A stretch of DNA of 64,000 nt from CBDFKJ01 sp965248805 (GTDB lineage: Bacteria > Pseudomonadota > Alphaproteobacteria > UBA6615). Shown one piece after another: positions 35,550 to 45,217 of the stretch (its first letter is position 1; each line of letters opens with the position of its first letter). The notes below the pieces were generated by a model that saw only the letters and a list, made by a program, of their open reading frames with translations, was not told the origin of the DNA and did no database searches. Location: assembly GCA_965248805.1 (NCBI GenBank), contig CBDFKJ010000009.1, positions 1,736,001 to 1,800,000 of the forward strand, given 5' to 3'. The position numbers were made by a program, and so were the translations under genes.

Positions 35550-36694
35550 TAGTGGAGGGATCGGAATGAAAGAGTCCGAATTGGGATTCCGTATTTTGCT
35601 GTGTTATGCGAATCTGGCGCATGCGCAGTGGAATCTCCTTCACCCTATCCGCCGGCGACCGTCAGCGATTGCGCGCGGTCGTCGCGGATCCCAAGAGCCC
35701 GCAGAAACACGTCTGGCGGGCACATATTGTCCTTCTCAGCGGCGAGGGTCTGGGCACCTCGGCGATCATGACCGAGACCGGCAAGTCCAAGACCTGCGTG
35801 TGGCGCTGGCAAGAGCGGTTCATGCACGAGGGTGTCGGCGGCCTGCTTCGCGACAAGTCCCGTCCGCCCGGCAAGGCGCCGGTCCCGCTCGATCGTGTCG
35901 CCGAGATCGTGCGCCTGACGCAGCAACCGCCGCCGTTTGAGGCGACCCACTGGACGTTGCGCGCGATGGCCAGGGCGGCCGGTATTGCCGCCTCGACGGT
36001 GCAGGCGATCTGGAAGGCTCACGGTCTCAGCCCGCACCGCTGGCGCAACTTCAAGCTGTCGACCGACCCTGCCTTCGCCGAGAAACTCACCGATATCGTC
36101 GGCCTGTATGTCGACCCGCCGGCCCATGCGGTGGTGTTGTCGATCGATGAGAAGTCACAGATCCAGGCGCTCGACCGCCGGTCTGCCGATGAAGAAGGGA
36201 CGCGCCGGCACCATGACCCATGACTACAAACGGCACGGCACGACCACGCTGTTTGCGGCGCTCAACGTTCTGGACGGAACGGTGATCGGCCAGAACATGC
36301 AGCGCCACCGCCATCAGGAGTTCATCCGCTTCCTCAACCGCATCGAGCGCACGGTGCCGGCGGACAAGGCCATCCACGCGATCGTCGACAACTACGCGGC
36401 GCACAACAAGGACAAGGTCCGCGCCTGGCTCGCCCGCCATCCGCGCTGGACTTTCCACTTCACACCGACCTCCTGCTCGTGGCTCAATGCCGTCGAGGGC
36501 TTCTTCGCAAAACTCACCCGGCGGCGGCTCAAGCACGGCGTCTTCCATTCCGTCGTCGATCTCCAGGCCGCAATCAACCGCTTCGTCCGCGAATACAATG
36601 CGGCCAACCCACAGCCATTCATATGGAAAGCCGACCCCGACGACATCATCGCAGCCCGAAACCGAGGGTTCCAAACGTTGGAATCAATCCACTA
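35550..36694 (+). mobile_element. IS630-family element, copy 3 (complete, 1,145 bp)
   Basis: Bounded by TA with ends TAGTGGAGGGATCGGAATG and CAATCCACTA. The first few bases inside the left repeat differ from copy 2 (AGGGA for ATTGA). It lies within the AlkP-family gene; the native target reads GGACCTAGCCGG. Confidence 0.95.
35606..36223 (+). CDS. IS630 transposase ORF A
   Basis: Identical in protein sequence to ORF A of copy 2: 205 residues, HTH domains plus the first catalytic Asp (VVLSIDEKSQ), stopping after the frame break at LDR. It overlaps ORF B. Confidence 0.88.
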   Translation: MRIWRMRSGISFTLSAGDRQRLRAVVADPKSPQKHVWRAHIVLLSGEGLGTSAIMTETGKSKTCVWRWQERFMHEGVGGLLRDKSRPPGKAPVPLDRVAEIVRLTQQPPPFEATHWTLRAMARAAGIAASTVQAIWKAHGLSPHRWRNFKLSTDPAFAEKLTDIVGLYVDPPAHAVVLSIDEKSQIQALDRRSADEEGTRRHHDP

Positions 36695-36695
36695 G
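35937..36695 (+). CDS. IS630 transposase ORF B
   Basis: Identical to ORF B of copy 2. The meaningful portion starts near 36172 (TAGLPMKKGR) and includes VDNYAAHNKDKV and WLNAVEGFFAKLTRRR, supplying the remaining catalytic residues. The stop codon is made by the CTAG at the element end. Confidence 0.85.
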   Translation: MRRPTGRCARWPGRPVLPPRRCRRSGRLTVSARTAGATSSCRPTLPSPRNSPISSACMSTRRPMRWCCRSMRSHRSRRSTAGLPMKKGRAGTMTHDYKRHGTTTLFAALNVLDGTVIGQNMQRHRHQEFIRFLNRIERTVPADKAIHAIVDNYAAHNKDKVRAWLARHPRWTFHFTPTSCSWLNAVEGFFAKLTRRRLKHGVFHSVVDLQAAINRFVREYNAANPQPFIWKADPDDIIAARNRGFQTLESIH

Positions 36696-37059
36696 CCGGT
36701 GCGCAGTTGGCGCGGGTAGTTGTAGTGGCCGAGTTTGGCGACCGATAGCCCGCTGTTTATCTGGGGCCACAGTGCGCCGGGTAGCGTGTCCATCGGGTTG
36801 TCCCGCGCCAGGCTCCAGCCGGCTCCGTTCTCTTGTAGCCGGCCAAAGGTCGGCAAGGCACCCTCGTTTCCCCAATAGCGTAGCAGCGACGATTCCGAAC
36901 CGTCCAGACCAATCACCAAAAGTCGCGCTGTCATTTCGGCATGTTCCTCCCTGGCAACATTATTTGTGCCGAGCACATGTGTGAGTGCCCGGCTCATTGA
37001 CCGCCTCTGTGCTGGTCTGCGATCCCCCGGTCGCTTATGCAGCGCTCCTGGTGGCCACC

Positions 37060-38417
37060 TTAGCAGCCCGTTGAAGAAGACTGAGTTGATGAAGCATCGG
37101 GCGTGATAACAATGGCGGCGGCGAGACCCGGCGCCGGGGGGTTATTGAGGGCGAGGATAATGATCAGCGATTGTTCCTGTCGCAAGACAAGCAGCAGGAC
37201 CGCCAAGCCCTTGGCCGCAGCCTCTCGCGGGGTCCCGGCGCCGATCAACTGGCGCAATAGGACGCCCAGGTTGTGTCCGGCGACGTGGATCAGATAGCGC
37301 TTGCCGACGTTCTCGCGCCCACGCAGCCAAGTGCGGCGCATGCCGCCGCGATCGAGGACCTGGGCGAAGCCCCGCTCGACCACTTCGGCGCGGAGTTTGA
37401 ACGCGGCCTTCGCCACGCCCGACAGCAATCGGTTGCGGTTGTTGTAAACGGCCCGCCGAGCGGCGTCGTCGCCGTGCCAGCGCGAGAGCCCCTTGCCCTT
37501 CGGTTCGGCGATGCGGGTCGTCCAGGCGCCGTCGGCAAGGGACTTCAGCACCTCGCGGCCGAAGTAGCCTTTGTCGGTCACCAGCTCCGCCGGTTCGTCG
37601 GCCGTCGGCGCTGCGCCCACAGCCGCCAGCTTGGCCTCGGCTGACGTCAACGTTGTCGGCAGGGTGGTCGTGTCGCCCTGATCGGCCGGATACAGCTCGG
37701 CCGCGATCACCGCCCCGGTGTCGAGGTCGACCGCGTGTTCGGGCTTGTAGGCCAGATGCGTCGTGCCGTCCTTCATCCTGGCGATTTTGGCCTCCGCGTC
37801 GAGACCCAGTCCGCATTGGAGAGTTTCTTGCCCTTGCGCCGCCGATCCATCTGCGCCAAGTCATTCGCCGCGGTCTCGATCCCGCTGTCGGCGGCCATGC
37901 GCTGCAGCATCTGGCGATAGCTTTCGCCGCTGTCGCGGCGCACGATCGAGCGCAGCGCCGCGTTCGCCTCCATGGTCGAAGCATCGACCCCAATCCGCTC
38001 GCCCTTGACCAGGCCGTGCTCGCCAAGAACGTCCAGCACCCAGGCGAACACTGCCTCATGCACCGCGTGCGGCTGCGGATCGTGCTCAACGACGAGTGGT
38101 CAGGCACACGTGCGCGCGCCTCCAGGCGCAAGAACTCACGCAGCGACAAGCTGTCGGCGCACCGCCACTCCAACGCCCGCTCACTGTCGAGGCCTTCGAA
38201 GTAGCCGACCAGGTGCATCCGGAAGTAACGCCCCGGTGGGATTCCCGGACGTCCGATCCCTGGCGCGTAATAGGGCTCACACAGGTCCTCGGCGAACGCA
38301 TCGAAACCGGCATCGACCAGCCAGCTGGTCGTAAAACACGTGGCCGGGCGAGCGAGGCATCTCTGCCCAACTGACCATCAAGTCCACCTGTCGATCCCCT
38401 TGTCGTCCCAACGCCAT
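37060..38417 (-). pseudogene. IS1182-family transposase (type b), multiple frameshifts
   Basis: Recognisable in order: MHLVGYFEGLDSERALEWRC and SLSLREFLRLEARARVPDHS (frame 1); HEAVFAWVLDVLGEHGLVKG, ERIGVDASTMEANAAL and RRKGKKLSNADWVS (frame 2, from 38063); MKDGTTHLAYKPEHAVDLDT, VTDKGYFGREVL and VVERGFAQVLDRGGMRR (frame 3, from 37776). It is related to but clearly different from the type a transposase. The breaks near 38070 and 37785 mean no full-length product. Confidence 0.88.
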
Positions 38418-38486
38418 GACGAAGCTCCCGACTCGAACCATGCCCTCGTCACAGAGTCAGATGGCCGCGACTTTTTCAACGGGCTG
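37064..38486 (-). mobile_element. IS1182-family element (type b), 1,423 bp, decayed
   Basis: Ends CAGCCCGTTGAAGAAGACTG and (complement) CAGCCCGTTGAAAAAGTCGC. Flanks are TTAG left and CTAG right. A 204-bp piece of the same element is found at 15979-16182. Confidence 0.88.
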
Positions 38487-38763
38487 CTAGCCCTGAATTC
38501 TGGCCGTTTTTGCCCTTGCACTGCAAGTCGCGGACAAACAAAAAGTCCACAGGCCGAAGGCGGGCGAGGATATCGGGCGGCCCGATCGGCGCCTATTCCG
38601 AAGTCGAGCAAATTACTGCAAGGAGGTCGGTGCATCGCATGGCGTCACTCCGCCGATGGCTCGGAAATGCTTCGCGCGTGCAGATCCTGACGCTCGCCTC
38701 CGATGCGGCGATCACCTACTTCTTCCGCCTCGCCGCGGCGCTGCTGGCTTACGCCACACAACT

Positions 38764-40054
38764 GGACGCCTCTATTTACCTCGCCAATTTTGCCTTGTTG
38801 TGATTCTCTGCGGCGGTTCGATTCGAGGGGGGTATTGATGAGGCAGACTGGCCTGTTCGGCTTACCGGATCATTTGCGCAAGCTTTCGGCGACTGGCGAT
38901 CCGTTGGAGGTGCTGGCGAAGGTTGTCGATTTCGAGATTTTCCGCGCACCGCTTGAGGCGGCGCTGGGCTATTCGGACGGATCGAGAGGCGGCCGCCCGG
39001 CCTACGATGCGGTGGCGATGTTCAAGGTTCTGGTCCTGGCCGCGCGGCACACGGTGAGCGACGAGCGGATGGAGTTTCTGATCCGCGACCGCTTGAGTTG
39101 GCTTCGCTTCCTGGGCTTCGATCTCGGAGCGCCGACGCCGGACCGGAACACCATCTGGACCTTTCGCGAGCGTCTGGTCCGGGCCGGGGCGATGGATGAG
39201 CTGTTTGCCGCCTTCGATGGCGAGCTGCGCCGGTGCGGCTATCTGGCGATGGGCGGGCAGATCGTCGATGCGACCCTGGTATCGGCGCCCAAGCAGCGCC
39301 ACCGCGATGACGAGAAGCGGGCGATCAAGGCGGGCAAGAGCGCGTCCGAGATCTGGCCCGATCAGCCGGCCAAGGCGGCGCAGAAGGACACAGACGCGCG
39401 GTGGACGGTGAAGACCGGAAGGCGCAAGAACCCCGCCGGGGCGCAACGGCGCGTGCCCGACATCGCGATCCCGGTGTTCGGCTACAAGAATCATGTCGTC
39501 ATCGATCGGGCCTACGGCTTCATCCGCGGCTCGGCGGTGACCGATGCCGCCCGCCATGACGGCAAGATGTTGCGTCATCTCGTCACCGGCGACAATCTGG
39601 CCGCCGGCGTGTGGGCTGACAGCGCCTATCGCTCGAAGGCGAACGAGGCGTGGCTGGCGGGCAAGGGTCGGATCTCCCACATCCACCGCAAGAAGCCGCC
39701 GGGCCGGGCCATGCCCAAGGCGACCGCCCGGGCCAATGCCCGCAAGTCAGCGGTCCGTGCACGCGTCGAGCATGTCTTCGCCCAGCAGAAGGATCGCATG
39801 AGCCTGTTCGTCCGGACCATCGGGCTCAAGCGGGCCGAGACCAAGATAGGCCTCGCCAACCTCGCCTATAATTTCCAGCGTCTGATCTTCCATGAGCGCA
39901 GGGCCGCCATGGCATGAGTCCGCCCGTATGACCAAAAAACACCCCGCTGAGAACGAAACCGCGGACGAATAACGCCGTCAAATCCACCCGCCGCACGGAT
40001 CGGCCAACAGGACACCCTTATCCGCGCCAAATCGGCCGGTTGTTGGAGGTCTCC
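38764..40054 (+). mobile_element. IS5-family element, copy C (1,291 bp, divergent) with 4-bp TSD
   Basis: Ends GGACGCCTCTATTTACC and (complement) GGAGACCTCCAACAACC. AACT is duplicated at 38760-38763 and 40055-40058, the only exact duplication among the four copies, and it fixes the element borders. It differs from copies A, B and D at many positions, including both non-coding ends, so it is a separate lineage or an older copy. Confidence 0.94.
38838..39917 (+). CDS. IS5-family transposase (divergent copy)
   Basis: 359 residues from the ATG at 38838 (MRQTGLFGLPDHLRK). A frame extending upstream belongs to the host flippase and IS end, not to this protein. The DDE residues are conserved (QIVDATLV, VWADSAYR, RVEHVFAQ), with scattered substitutions relative to copies A, B and D. 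The frame is intact. Confidence 0.92.
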   Translation: MRQTGLFGLPDHLRKLSATGDPLEVLAKVVDFEIFRAPLEAALGYSDGSRGGRPAYDAVAMFKVLVLAARHTVSDERMEFLIRDRLSWLRFLGFDLGAPTPDRNTIWTFRERLVRAGAMDELFAAFDGELRRCGYLAMGGQIVDATLVSAPKQRHRDDEKRAIKAGKSASEIWPDQPAKAAQKDTDARWTVKTGRRKNPAGAQRRVPDIAIPVFGYKNHVVIDRAYGFIRGSAVTDAARHDGKMLRHLVTGDNLAAGVWADSAYRSKANEAWLAGKGRISHIHRKKPPGRAMPKATARANARKSAVRARVEHVFAQQKDRMSLFVRTIGLKRAETKIGLANLAYNFQRLIFHERRAAMA

Positions 40055-41190
40055 AACTGTTGCTCGCTCGCTGGATGGGCGCGGCGCCATTAGGCGTGTT
40101 CGTATACGCCACGTCGCTGCTGTGGATATTGGGCCTGGTCGCGGCGCTGGGCCTGCCGCTGGCGGCGCAGCGTTTTCTGCCGCAGTACTGGGCGGCCGGT
40201 GACGCTGCACACGTCAGGGGATATGTCGGCACTGCTTTTCGCATCGTGCTCGGTTTCGGAATTGCCGTCGGCGCGGTGACCGCGGCGGTCGCCTTCTTCG
40301 CCACCGGTTTGGACGCGCGATCCGACAACTTCCTCACACTTGCGCTGGCCTCCGTGGCGGTGCCGTTGGCGGCGCTTTGGGGCCTGCAATTGGCGCTGGC
40401 GCGAGCGCATCTGTGGTACTTTCAGGCCTCGATCAGCGGTACTTTTCTGCGACCATTTCTGTTCTTGCTCCTGGTTGCGGCGGCTTGGATCGCGGACGTC
40501 CATCCGACGGCGAGTTTCGTGATGGCGCTACTGGTGGTCGCGCTGCTCGCGACCGTGCTGTGCCAGTTTGCTCTGCTCCGACGACGCTTGGCGCCGCGGT
40601 GGGGCACCGCATCGCCCGCCCATGAGATCCCGTTGTGGCTGCGCACGTCGGTTCCGCTGCTGGTGGTGGTTGCCTTCATCGGCCATTTCGCCGATGTCAG
40701 CGTCGTCTTTGTCGGCCTGTTCTTGGCACCGCCCGATGTGGCGATTTTCAACGCCGCGCTGCGCACCGTCGGTATCATCACCTTCGGACTTGTCGCCGTC
40801 GGCGCCATTGTCGGGCCGCGGGCCTCGCGCCTACACGCGAAGGAGATGGTGCCGGTCTACAGCGCCTGGCCGATCGCGCCTCGAAGTTGATGTTTTGGCC
40901 GGCGCTGGCGGCGTTTGTCGCGCTCGTTCTGTTCGGCGAGACGATCCTTGCCTTGTTTGGCCCGGCATTCGTGGCCGGCTACCGGGCGATGGTCGTGCTG
41001 GCGGGATCGCAGCTGTTGATAGGCGCCGTGGGTCCGGTTTCCACTTTGCTCAACGTGACCGGGCATCAGGATCGAACGATGGCGATCTGCGCCGCGGGCC
41101 TGGTTGCAGCGGCGGCTCTGAACGTCGCCATGGTACCGCAGTATGGGATCGTGGGTGCGGCGGTGTCCTACTTGTCGGTGACCGCCCTCA

Positions 41191-42644
41191 CAGCCCGGTG
41201 ATGAAGTCGCGCTTTGATCAATCGGTTTCGGGGGCGACGATGATGATGATAACGAGCATGGCTGGTTTGCCTTCGATGTTCGCCACGATGGCGATCGCCA
41301 GGGCAGCATCGAACTGAATAACGAACAAAAGGGTGCTCTTTGCACTCGCAGCCTCCCTCGGCGTGCCTGATCCGAACAGCGCGCGCATCAGAATGCCGAG
41401 ATTGAACCCGGCGACATGGATCAGGTATCGTTTGTGGACGTTCTCGCGCGCCCGCAGCAACGCGCGGCGCATGCCGCCACGGTCGAGGACATGGGCGAAG
41501 CTGCGCTCGACCATCTCACCGCGCCTGCGCATGGCGTTCCGCGCGACGCCGGACTTCAATCGCGCCCGGTTGGCGTAGACAGCCTGACGTGCCGCCTGGT
41601 CGCCATGCCAGCGCAGATAGCCGTTGGCGGGCTCCGGCTCGGAGATCCGCGTTTTCCAGACGCCGCCGTCGAGGTCTTTCAGCCCCTCGCGTGAATGATA
41701 GCCCTTGTCGCCAACGAGACTGCAGGGCTCTGCCCGTGTTGGAGCCAGGCCGACCTCGGCGAGGTTGCGCGCGGCCGCCTCCAGCGTCCCAGGCAAAGTC
41801 GTCGTGTCGCCTTCATCGGCTGGATAGATCGGTGCCGCAACGATGACGCCGGTGTCGAGATCGACCGCGTGCTCGGGCTTGTAGGCCAGATGCGTGGTGC
41901 CGTCCTTCATCCGCGCGATCTTCGCATCAGGATCGGTCGGGCTCGTCCAATCCTTGTTCGAAAGCTTCTTGCCCTTCCGCCGGCGATCGAGCCGGACGAG
42001 GTCGTCGATCGTCGGCGTTTCGACGCCACTCTCCTTCGCCATTTGCGTCAGCATCTCGCGATAGGTCTCGCCGCTATCGCGCCGCACGATGGCTCGCAGG
42101 GCGGCGTTGGCTTCCATCGTCGAGCCGTCGACGCCGATCCGCTCGCCCTTCACCAGACCGCGCGCGGCGACGAGAGCCAGAACCCAGTCGAAAACCTTTT
42201 CATGGACCTCGTGCGGCAGCCGGCCGCGCGTCTTCGACAACCAGGAATGATCGGGAACCTTGTCCCGGTTCGCCAACCGCAGAAACGCGCGAAGCGACAG
42301 CGAATCCGAACAGCGCCAAGCGATGCCGCGCTCGCTGCCGATGCCCTCGAAATAGCCGATCATGTGCATCCGGAAATAACGCCCCGGCGGCAGCGAAGGA
42401 GCCCCCATCCGAGGTGCGTAGTATGGCTTGCACGTCGCCTCCACGAAGCCGTCAAAGCCAGACTCGGTCAGCAACTCATGCAGCCGGTCGGAAAACGCGT
42501 GTCCAGGCGAACGCGGCATCTCCGCCCATGTCACCACGAGGTCACCCTGAACCTCGCTCTGTCGTCTCAATGCCATCGCACGACGCCCGTCTAAATCTCT
42601 ATGTTCAGACAGAATCAGACACGCCGGACTTCGTCAACGGGCTG
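41191..42644 (-). mobile_element. IS1182-family element (type a), copy 2 (1,454 bp)
   Basis: Complete, with ends CAGCCCGGTGATGAAGTC and (complement) CAGCCCGTTGACGAAGTC. It lies in the flippase gene between ALTA and LWTL codons; flanking bases CTCA and CTAT give no clean duplication. Confidence 0.93.
41218..42576 (-). CDS. IS1182-family transposase (type a)
   Basis: 452 residues. N-terminal DUF772-type region (YFRMHMIGYFEGIGSERGIA), then KGERIGVDGSTMEANAALRA, LDRRRKGKKLSNKDWTSPTD, VGDKGYHSREGL and MVERSFAHVLDRGGMRRALL, the usual IS1182 catalytic blocks. The C-terminus is hydrophobic (LVIIIIVAPETD). It is intact; copy 3 differs by one or a few residues (Tyr to Cys in THLAYKPEH). Confidence 0.93.
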   Translation of the reverse strand: MALRRQSEVQGDLVVTWAEMPRSPGHAFSDRLHELLTESGFDGFVEATCKPYYAPRMGAPSLPPGRYFRMHMIGYFEGIGSERGIAWRCSDSLSLRAFLRLANRDKVPDHSWLSKTRGRLPHEVHEKVFDWVLALVAARGLVKGERIGVDGSTMEANAALRAIVRRDSGETYREMLTQMAKESGVETPTIDDLVRLDRRRKGKKLSNKDWTSPTDPDAKIARMKDGTTHLAYKPEHAVDLDTGVIVAAPIYPADEGDTTTLPGTLEAAARNLAEVGLAPTRAEPCSLVGDKGYHSREGLKDLDGGVWKTRISEPEPANGYLRWHGDQAARQAVYANRARLKSGVARNAMRRRGEMVERSFAHVLDRGGMRRALLRARENVHKRYLIHVAGFNLGILMRALFGSGTPREAASAKSTLLFVIQFDAALAIAIVANIEGKPAMLVIIIIVAPETD

Positions 42645-42717
42645 CTATGGACGCTTGCCATGCGCTACTTCGTCGTACGCGAGTTGGACGTTCGCCCGTC
42701 GTTCTGGCGATAGGCCC

Positions 42718-43515
42718 TCAGACCTGAATGATCTGCTGCGTGTCCCCGACCAGGACCAGCGCCGTGAGCTGCCCGCCGTAACAGGCGCCGGTATCGATGC
42801 CGATGCGGTTGGACATGACGACCGGCTCGGATGAAGGCGTATGGCCGTGCACGACGATCATGCCGTGATCCTCTTCGGCGCCCAGGAACGGCTCGCGGAT
42901 CCAAATCAGATCCTGTGGGTCCTGCGCCTGCAGCGGTACGCCGGGGCGGATGCCGGCATGGACGAACAGATAATCGCCCTCGGCATAATGAAACCGCAGC
43001 GAGCGCAGAAACTCCATGTGGCCTTCGGGCATCGTCGCCTGCAATGACTTGCGCAGGGCGCGGTCGCGCAGCGTGCCGCCGCGCTTGCCGTCGACCTCGA
43101 TGCCGTAGCTGCGGCAGGTCGCCTCGCCGCCGTTCATCAGCCAGGGCGCCGCCGAGCCGCTGCCTTCAATGAACGCGAGCATGAAGGATTCGTGATTTCC
43201 CGACAGGAATACGGTTTCGAAGGCGGGCAGGGGATCACTCAGGAGTATGTCGATGACCTGACGTGAATCCGGACCGCGATCCACGTAATCGCCGATATAG
43301 ACTACGACCCTTCGATCGGCGTCTATTTTGGTTGCCGCACGCAGGATGCCGCGATGCAGCGCAATTAAACTGTCGGCGCAGCCATGGATGTCACCGATGG
43401 CGAATACGACGGTGTCCGGAGGTACGCTAGGGCACCGGTCGCCGCCTACCACCGATTCAGTGGCCGCTAATGTGTCGTATATGGTACGGCGCTGTTCCAT
43501 TGCCCGCATCACCAT
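42718..43515 (-). CDS. PPP-family metallophosphoesterase (serine/threonine phosphatase-like)
   Basis: 265 residues with all PPP signatures in order: AIGDIHGCADSL, YIGDYVDRGPDSRQV, FLSGNHESFML, FVHAGIRPG and VVHGHTPSSEP. These bind two metals and cleave phosphomonoesters or dinucleotide polyphosphates. Placement among EPS genes suggests a phosphatase opposing the tyrosine autokinase or acting on sugar phosphates; that is inference. Its stop lies 5 bp from the stop of the flippase gene. Confidence 0.92.
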   Translation of the reverse strand: MVMRAMEQRRTIYDTLAATESVVGGDRCPSVPPDTVVFAIGDIHGCADSLIALHRGILRAATKIDADRRVVVYIGDYVDRGPDSRQVIDILLSDPLPAFETVFLSGNHESFMLAFIEGSGSAAPWLMNGGEATCRSYGIEVDGKRGGTLRDRALRKSLQATMPEGHMEFLRSLRFHYAEGDYLFVHAGIRPGVPLQAQDPQDLIWIREPFLGAEEDHGMIVVHGHTPSSEPVVMSNRIGIDTGACYGGQLTALVLVGDTQQIIQV

Positions 43516-43577
43516 ACAAGCCGGCAGGCTTGCTTGCTATTGCATTATCAGCGCGACCGGTGCGCGGTGCGGGCGAT

Positions 43578-45054
43578 CTACAGCTCGCGCCAGCCCTTGC
43601 GCCACCCGTCGGCAACATAGCGTTTGTGCGCGCCGGTGTCGGGTTCGTAATTCATGGAACCGCCGATCGCCTCGGCCGGCAAATCGACGCTGTCGATGCC
43701 CGGAAAGTTACCCTGCAAATAGACGTTCGGACCCAAGGCCGCGGGCGCCAGGCGGTCGTGGCCGCTAATCGCCTTGGCGCCGGCATTGAATACACGATTG
43801 TTAGTGACAAAGGTCGGACCGGCGCGGGCGCTGTTGCTGATCAAGATGCCGTACTGCAGCGCCCGATCGGCACCTTCCCGCGTGTCCTAAATGAGATTAC
43901 CTTCGATGACGATGTTGCGCAGATAGCGGCCCTGGCCGGCGACGATGCCGAAGGGCGCGCCGTCGATATTGTTGCCTTGAACGATGATATCCGCCTCGAC
44001 CTTGATGCCGTGCTCGCCGGCGTTGATGACCACGTTGCCCACGCAAGTCGCCATGCGACCGTCGCGGTTAAAGTTGGTGATCGTGACGCCGGAGCCGCCC
44101 GCATCCTCGATATAGTTGCCCATTACCACGGCGCCGGATGCGCCGAATTCGATCCACACGACCGTGTCGCCGTGGCGCGCGCAATGGTTGCCGCCCACCT
44201 GGCAGCCATTGCCGGCGTTGGAGCGGACAGCCGAGAACGCACAGTCGGTGATGTGGTTGCGTTGAACGATGACGTTGTGCGCACGGAATATGCTGATGGC
44301 GTTGCCGTAGGGGCCGCTGCCGCCGTCGACGGCGTGGATGTCGGTGATGACATTGTTGGCGATGACGGTCTGTGACGGGCCGGGTTCCGGTCGCTGCACG
44401 CGAATGCCATTAGTTGCCGATATCGCGGATCGTGCTGCCGACAATCTGCACCGGCTCGGCAGTCTCCGCCTTTATGGCGAAGTCGGCCACCCGCTCCAGC
44501 AGGCAGTTGGATATGCGACAGGCCGACTCATCTATGAGCAACCCGTGATTGGCGCAGTCGCGCAACGTGCAATTGTCAAAGGTCACGCGCTGCGCCCCGC
44601 CCGAGACAGTCACCAGAGCATCGTGTTCGAACGGCGTCTGGCCGTCGCCGTTGAATGTGAGGCCGGAAAACTCAACGTCTTGTGCTCGATCGACAGCGCC
44701 CAGGAACCGCGCGCCGGGTGCCAATGACAGAACGCTCGCACCGGGCACGCCGCGATAACGCGCACGTCCGGCGAAGTTCAGGTTGCGCGCCCGATACACA
44801 CCGGGCGGAAAGAACAGCTCACCGCCGTCGGCCGAGACAGAGTCGATGGCGCCGATAATCGCGCCGCTATCGTCGTTGGCACCGTCTCCGGCGGCGCCGA
44901 AGTCACGCACGTTGAGCGCGTTCGACGATGCCGGCTGCGCGGACGCAGACGTCGCCAACGCGGCGGCGGTCATCGCCGTGGCGGCGCCGGTGCCCACCAG
45001 CACCGCCCGTCGTGCGATGTCCGGCCGGCCGCGAGCATCGTTGTGGTTCGCCAT
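43578..45054 (-). pseudogene. Tat-exported right-handed beta-helix protein (pectate-lyase-like), frameshift and stop
   Basis: The N-terminus has a twin-arginine-like signal (IARRAVLVGTGAATAMTAAA) ending ASAQPASS. The mature part begins ALNVRDFGAAGDGANDDSGA, the standard opening of pectate-lyase-3 beta-helices. Helix rungs follow (VTFDNCTLRDCANHGLLIDE, VIANNVITDIHAVDG, VVMGNYIEDAGGSGVTITNF). The frame shifts near 44410 after IRDIGN, and a TAG follows GNLI near 43887; the remainder (FVTNNRVFNAGAKAIS to GWRKGWREL) is in the same second frame. The layout resembles the Tat-dependent repeat proteins of TIGR03808 type. It probably once modified or degraded the polysaccharide. Confidence 0.8.
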
Positions 45055-45217
45055 GGCCTCCTGCCCTTCGTTCGCCGTTAGGTGCGGCGGTTATTGCGCG
45101 GTCAAGGCGCCGTTCAAACGCGGCACCTGGATCGATTACGCCACGCCCGTGGGCACACGCCAAGTGTTCAATCGCCGCACGCGATCACATTTGGCAGGGC
45201 GGCGTCGCGTGCGGCGG

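Larger units (their letters stand above)
33191..36934 (-). pseudogene. alkaline-phosphatase-superfamily hydrolase, split by two IS elements with nonsense codons
   Basis: The start MTARLLVIGLDGSESSLLRY at 36934 (GGGAGG upstream) has the metal-binding Asp of AlkP-type phosphodiesterases. The gene resumes after IS630 copy 3 (VDPNNFYWSVAS, VLNPQLNGVQVMEWGMHD), is split again by the IS1595 type b element, and continues DLFACGITEMHCAGHHFWHF and VLVFAPQGMRA. An in-frame TAG at 33733-33735 precedes RMNLKGRDPNGRVEPG-like text to the native end at 33191. A TAG also lies at the IS630 target site. The family cleaves phosphate or sulfate esters; placement in the EPS locus suggests polymer modification. 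It is dead several times over. Confidence 0.85.
38639..42713 (+). pseudogene. polysaccharide flippase (Wzx/MATE-like), interrupted by IS5 and IS1182 plus a frameshift
   Basis: Exon-like piece 1 (38639-38763) encodes MASLRRWLGNASRVQILTL through LLAYATQ. Removing IS5 copy C with one AACT copy joins it in frame to LLLARWMGAAPLGVF and continues through many membrane helices. A one-base loss near 40857 changes frame (KEMVPV then LQRLADRASKLMFWP). IS1182 copy 2 then splits the gene after SYLSVTALTA; the last residues LWTLAMRYFVVRELDVRPS lie at 42645-42713. AGGAGG at 38621 favours ATG 38639 or the in-frame GTG at 38630. The protein would translocate lipid-linked repeat units; three lesions make it non-functional. 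Confidence 0.9.

Noticed and set aside
38703..39917. 404-residue frame starting upstream of the IS5 copy C transposase
   Set aside because: The first 45 residues come from the flippase gene and IS end; the ATG at 38838 matches the other copies.
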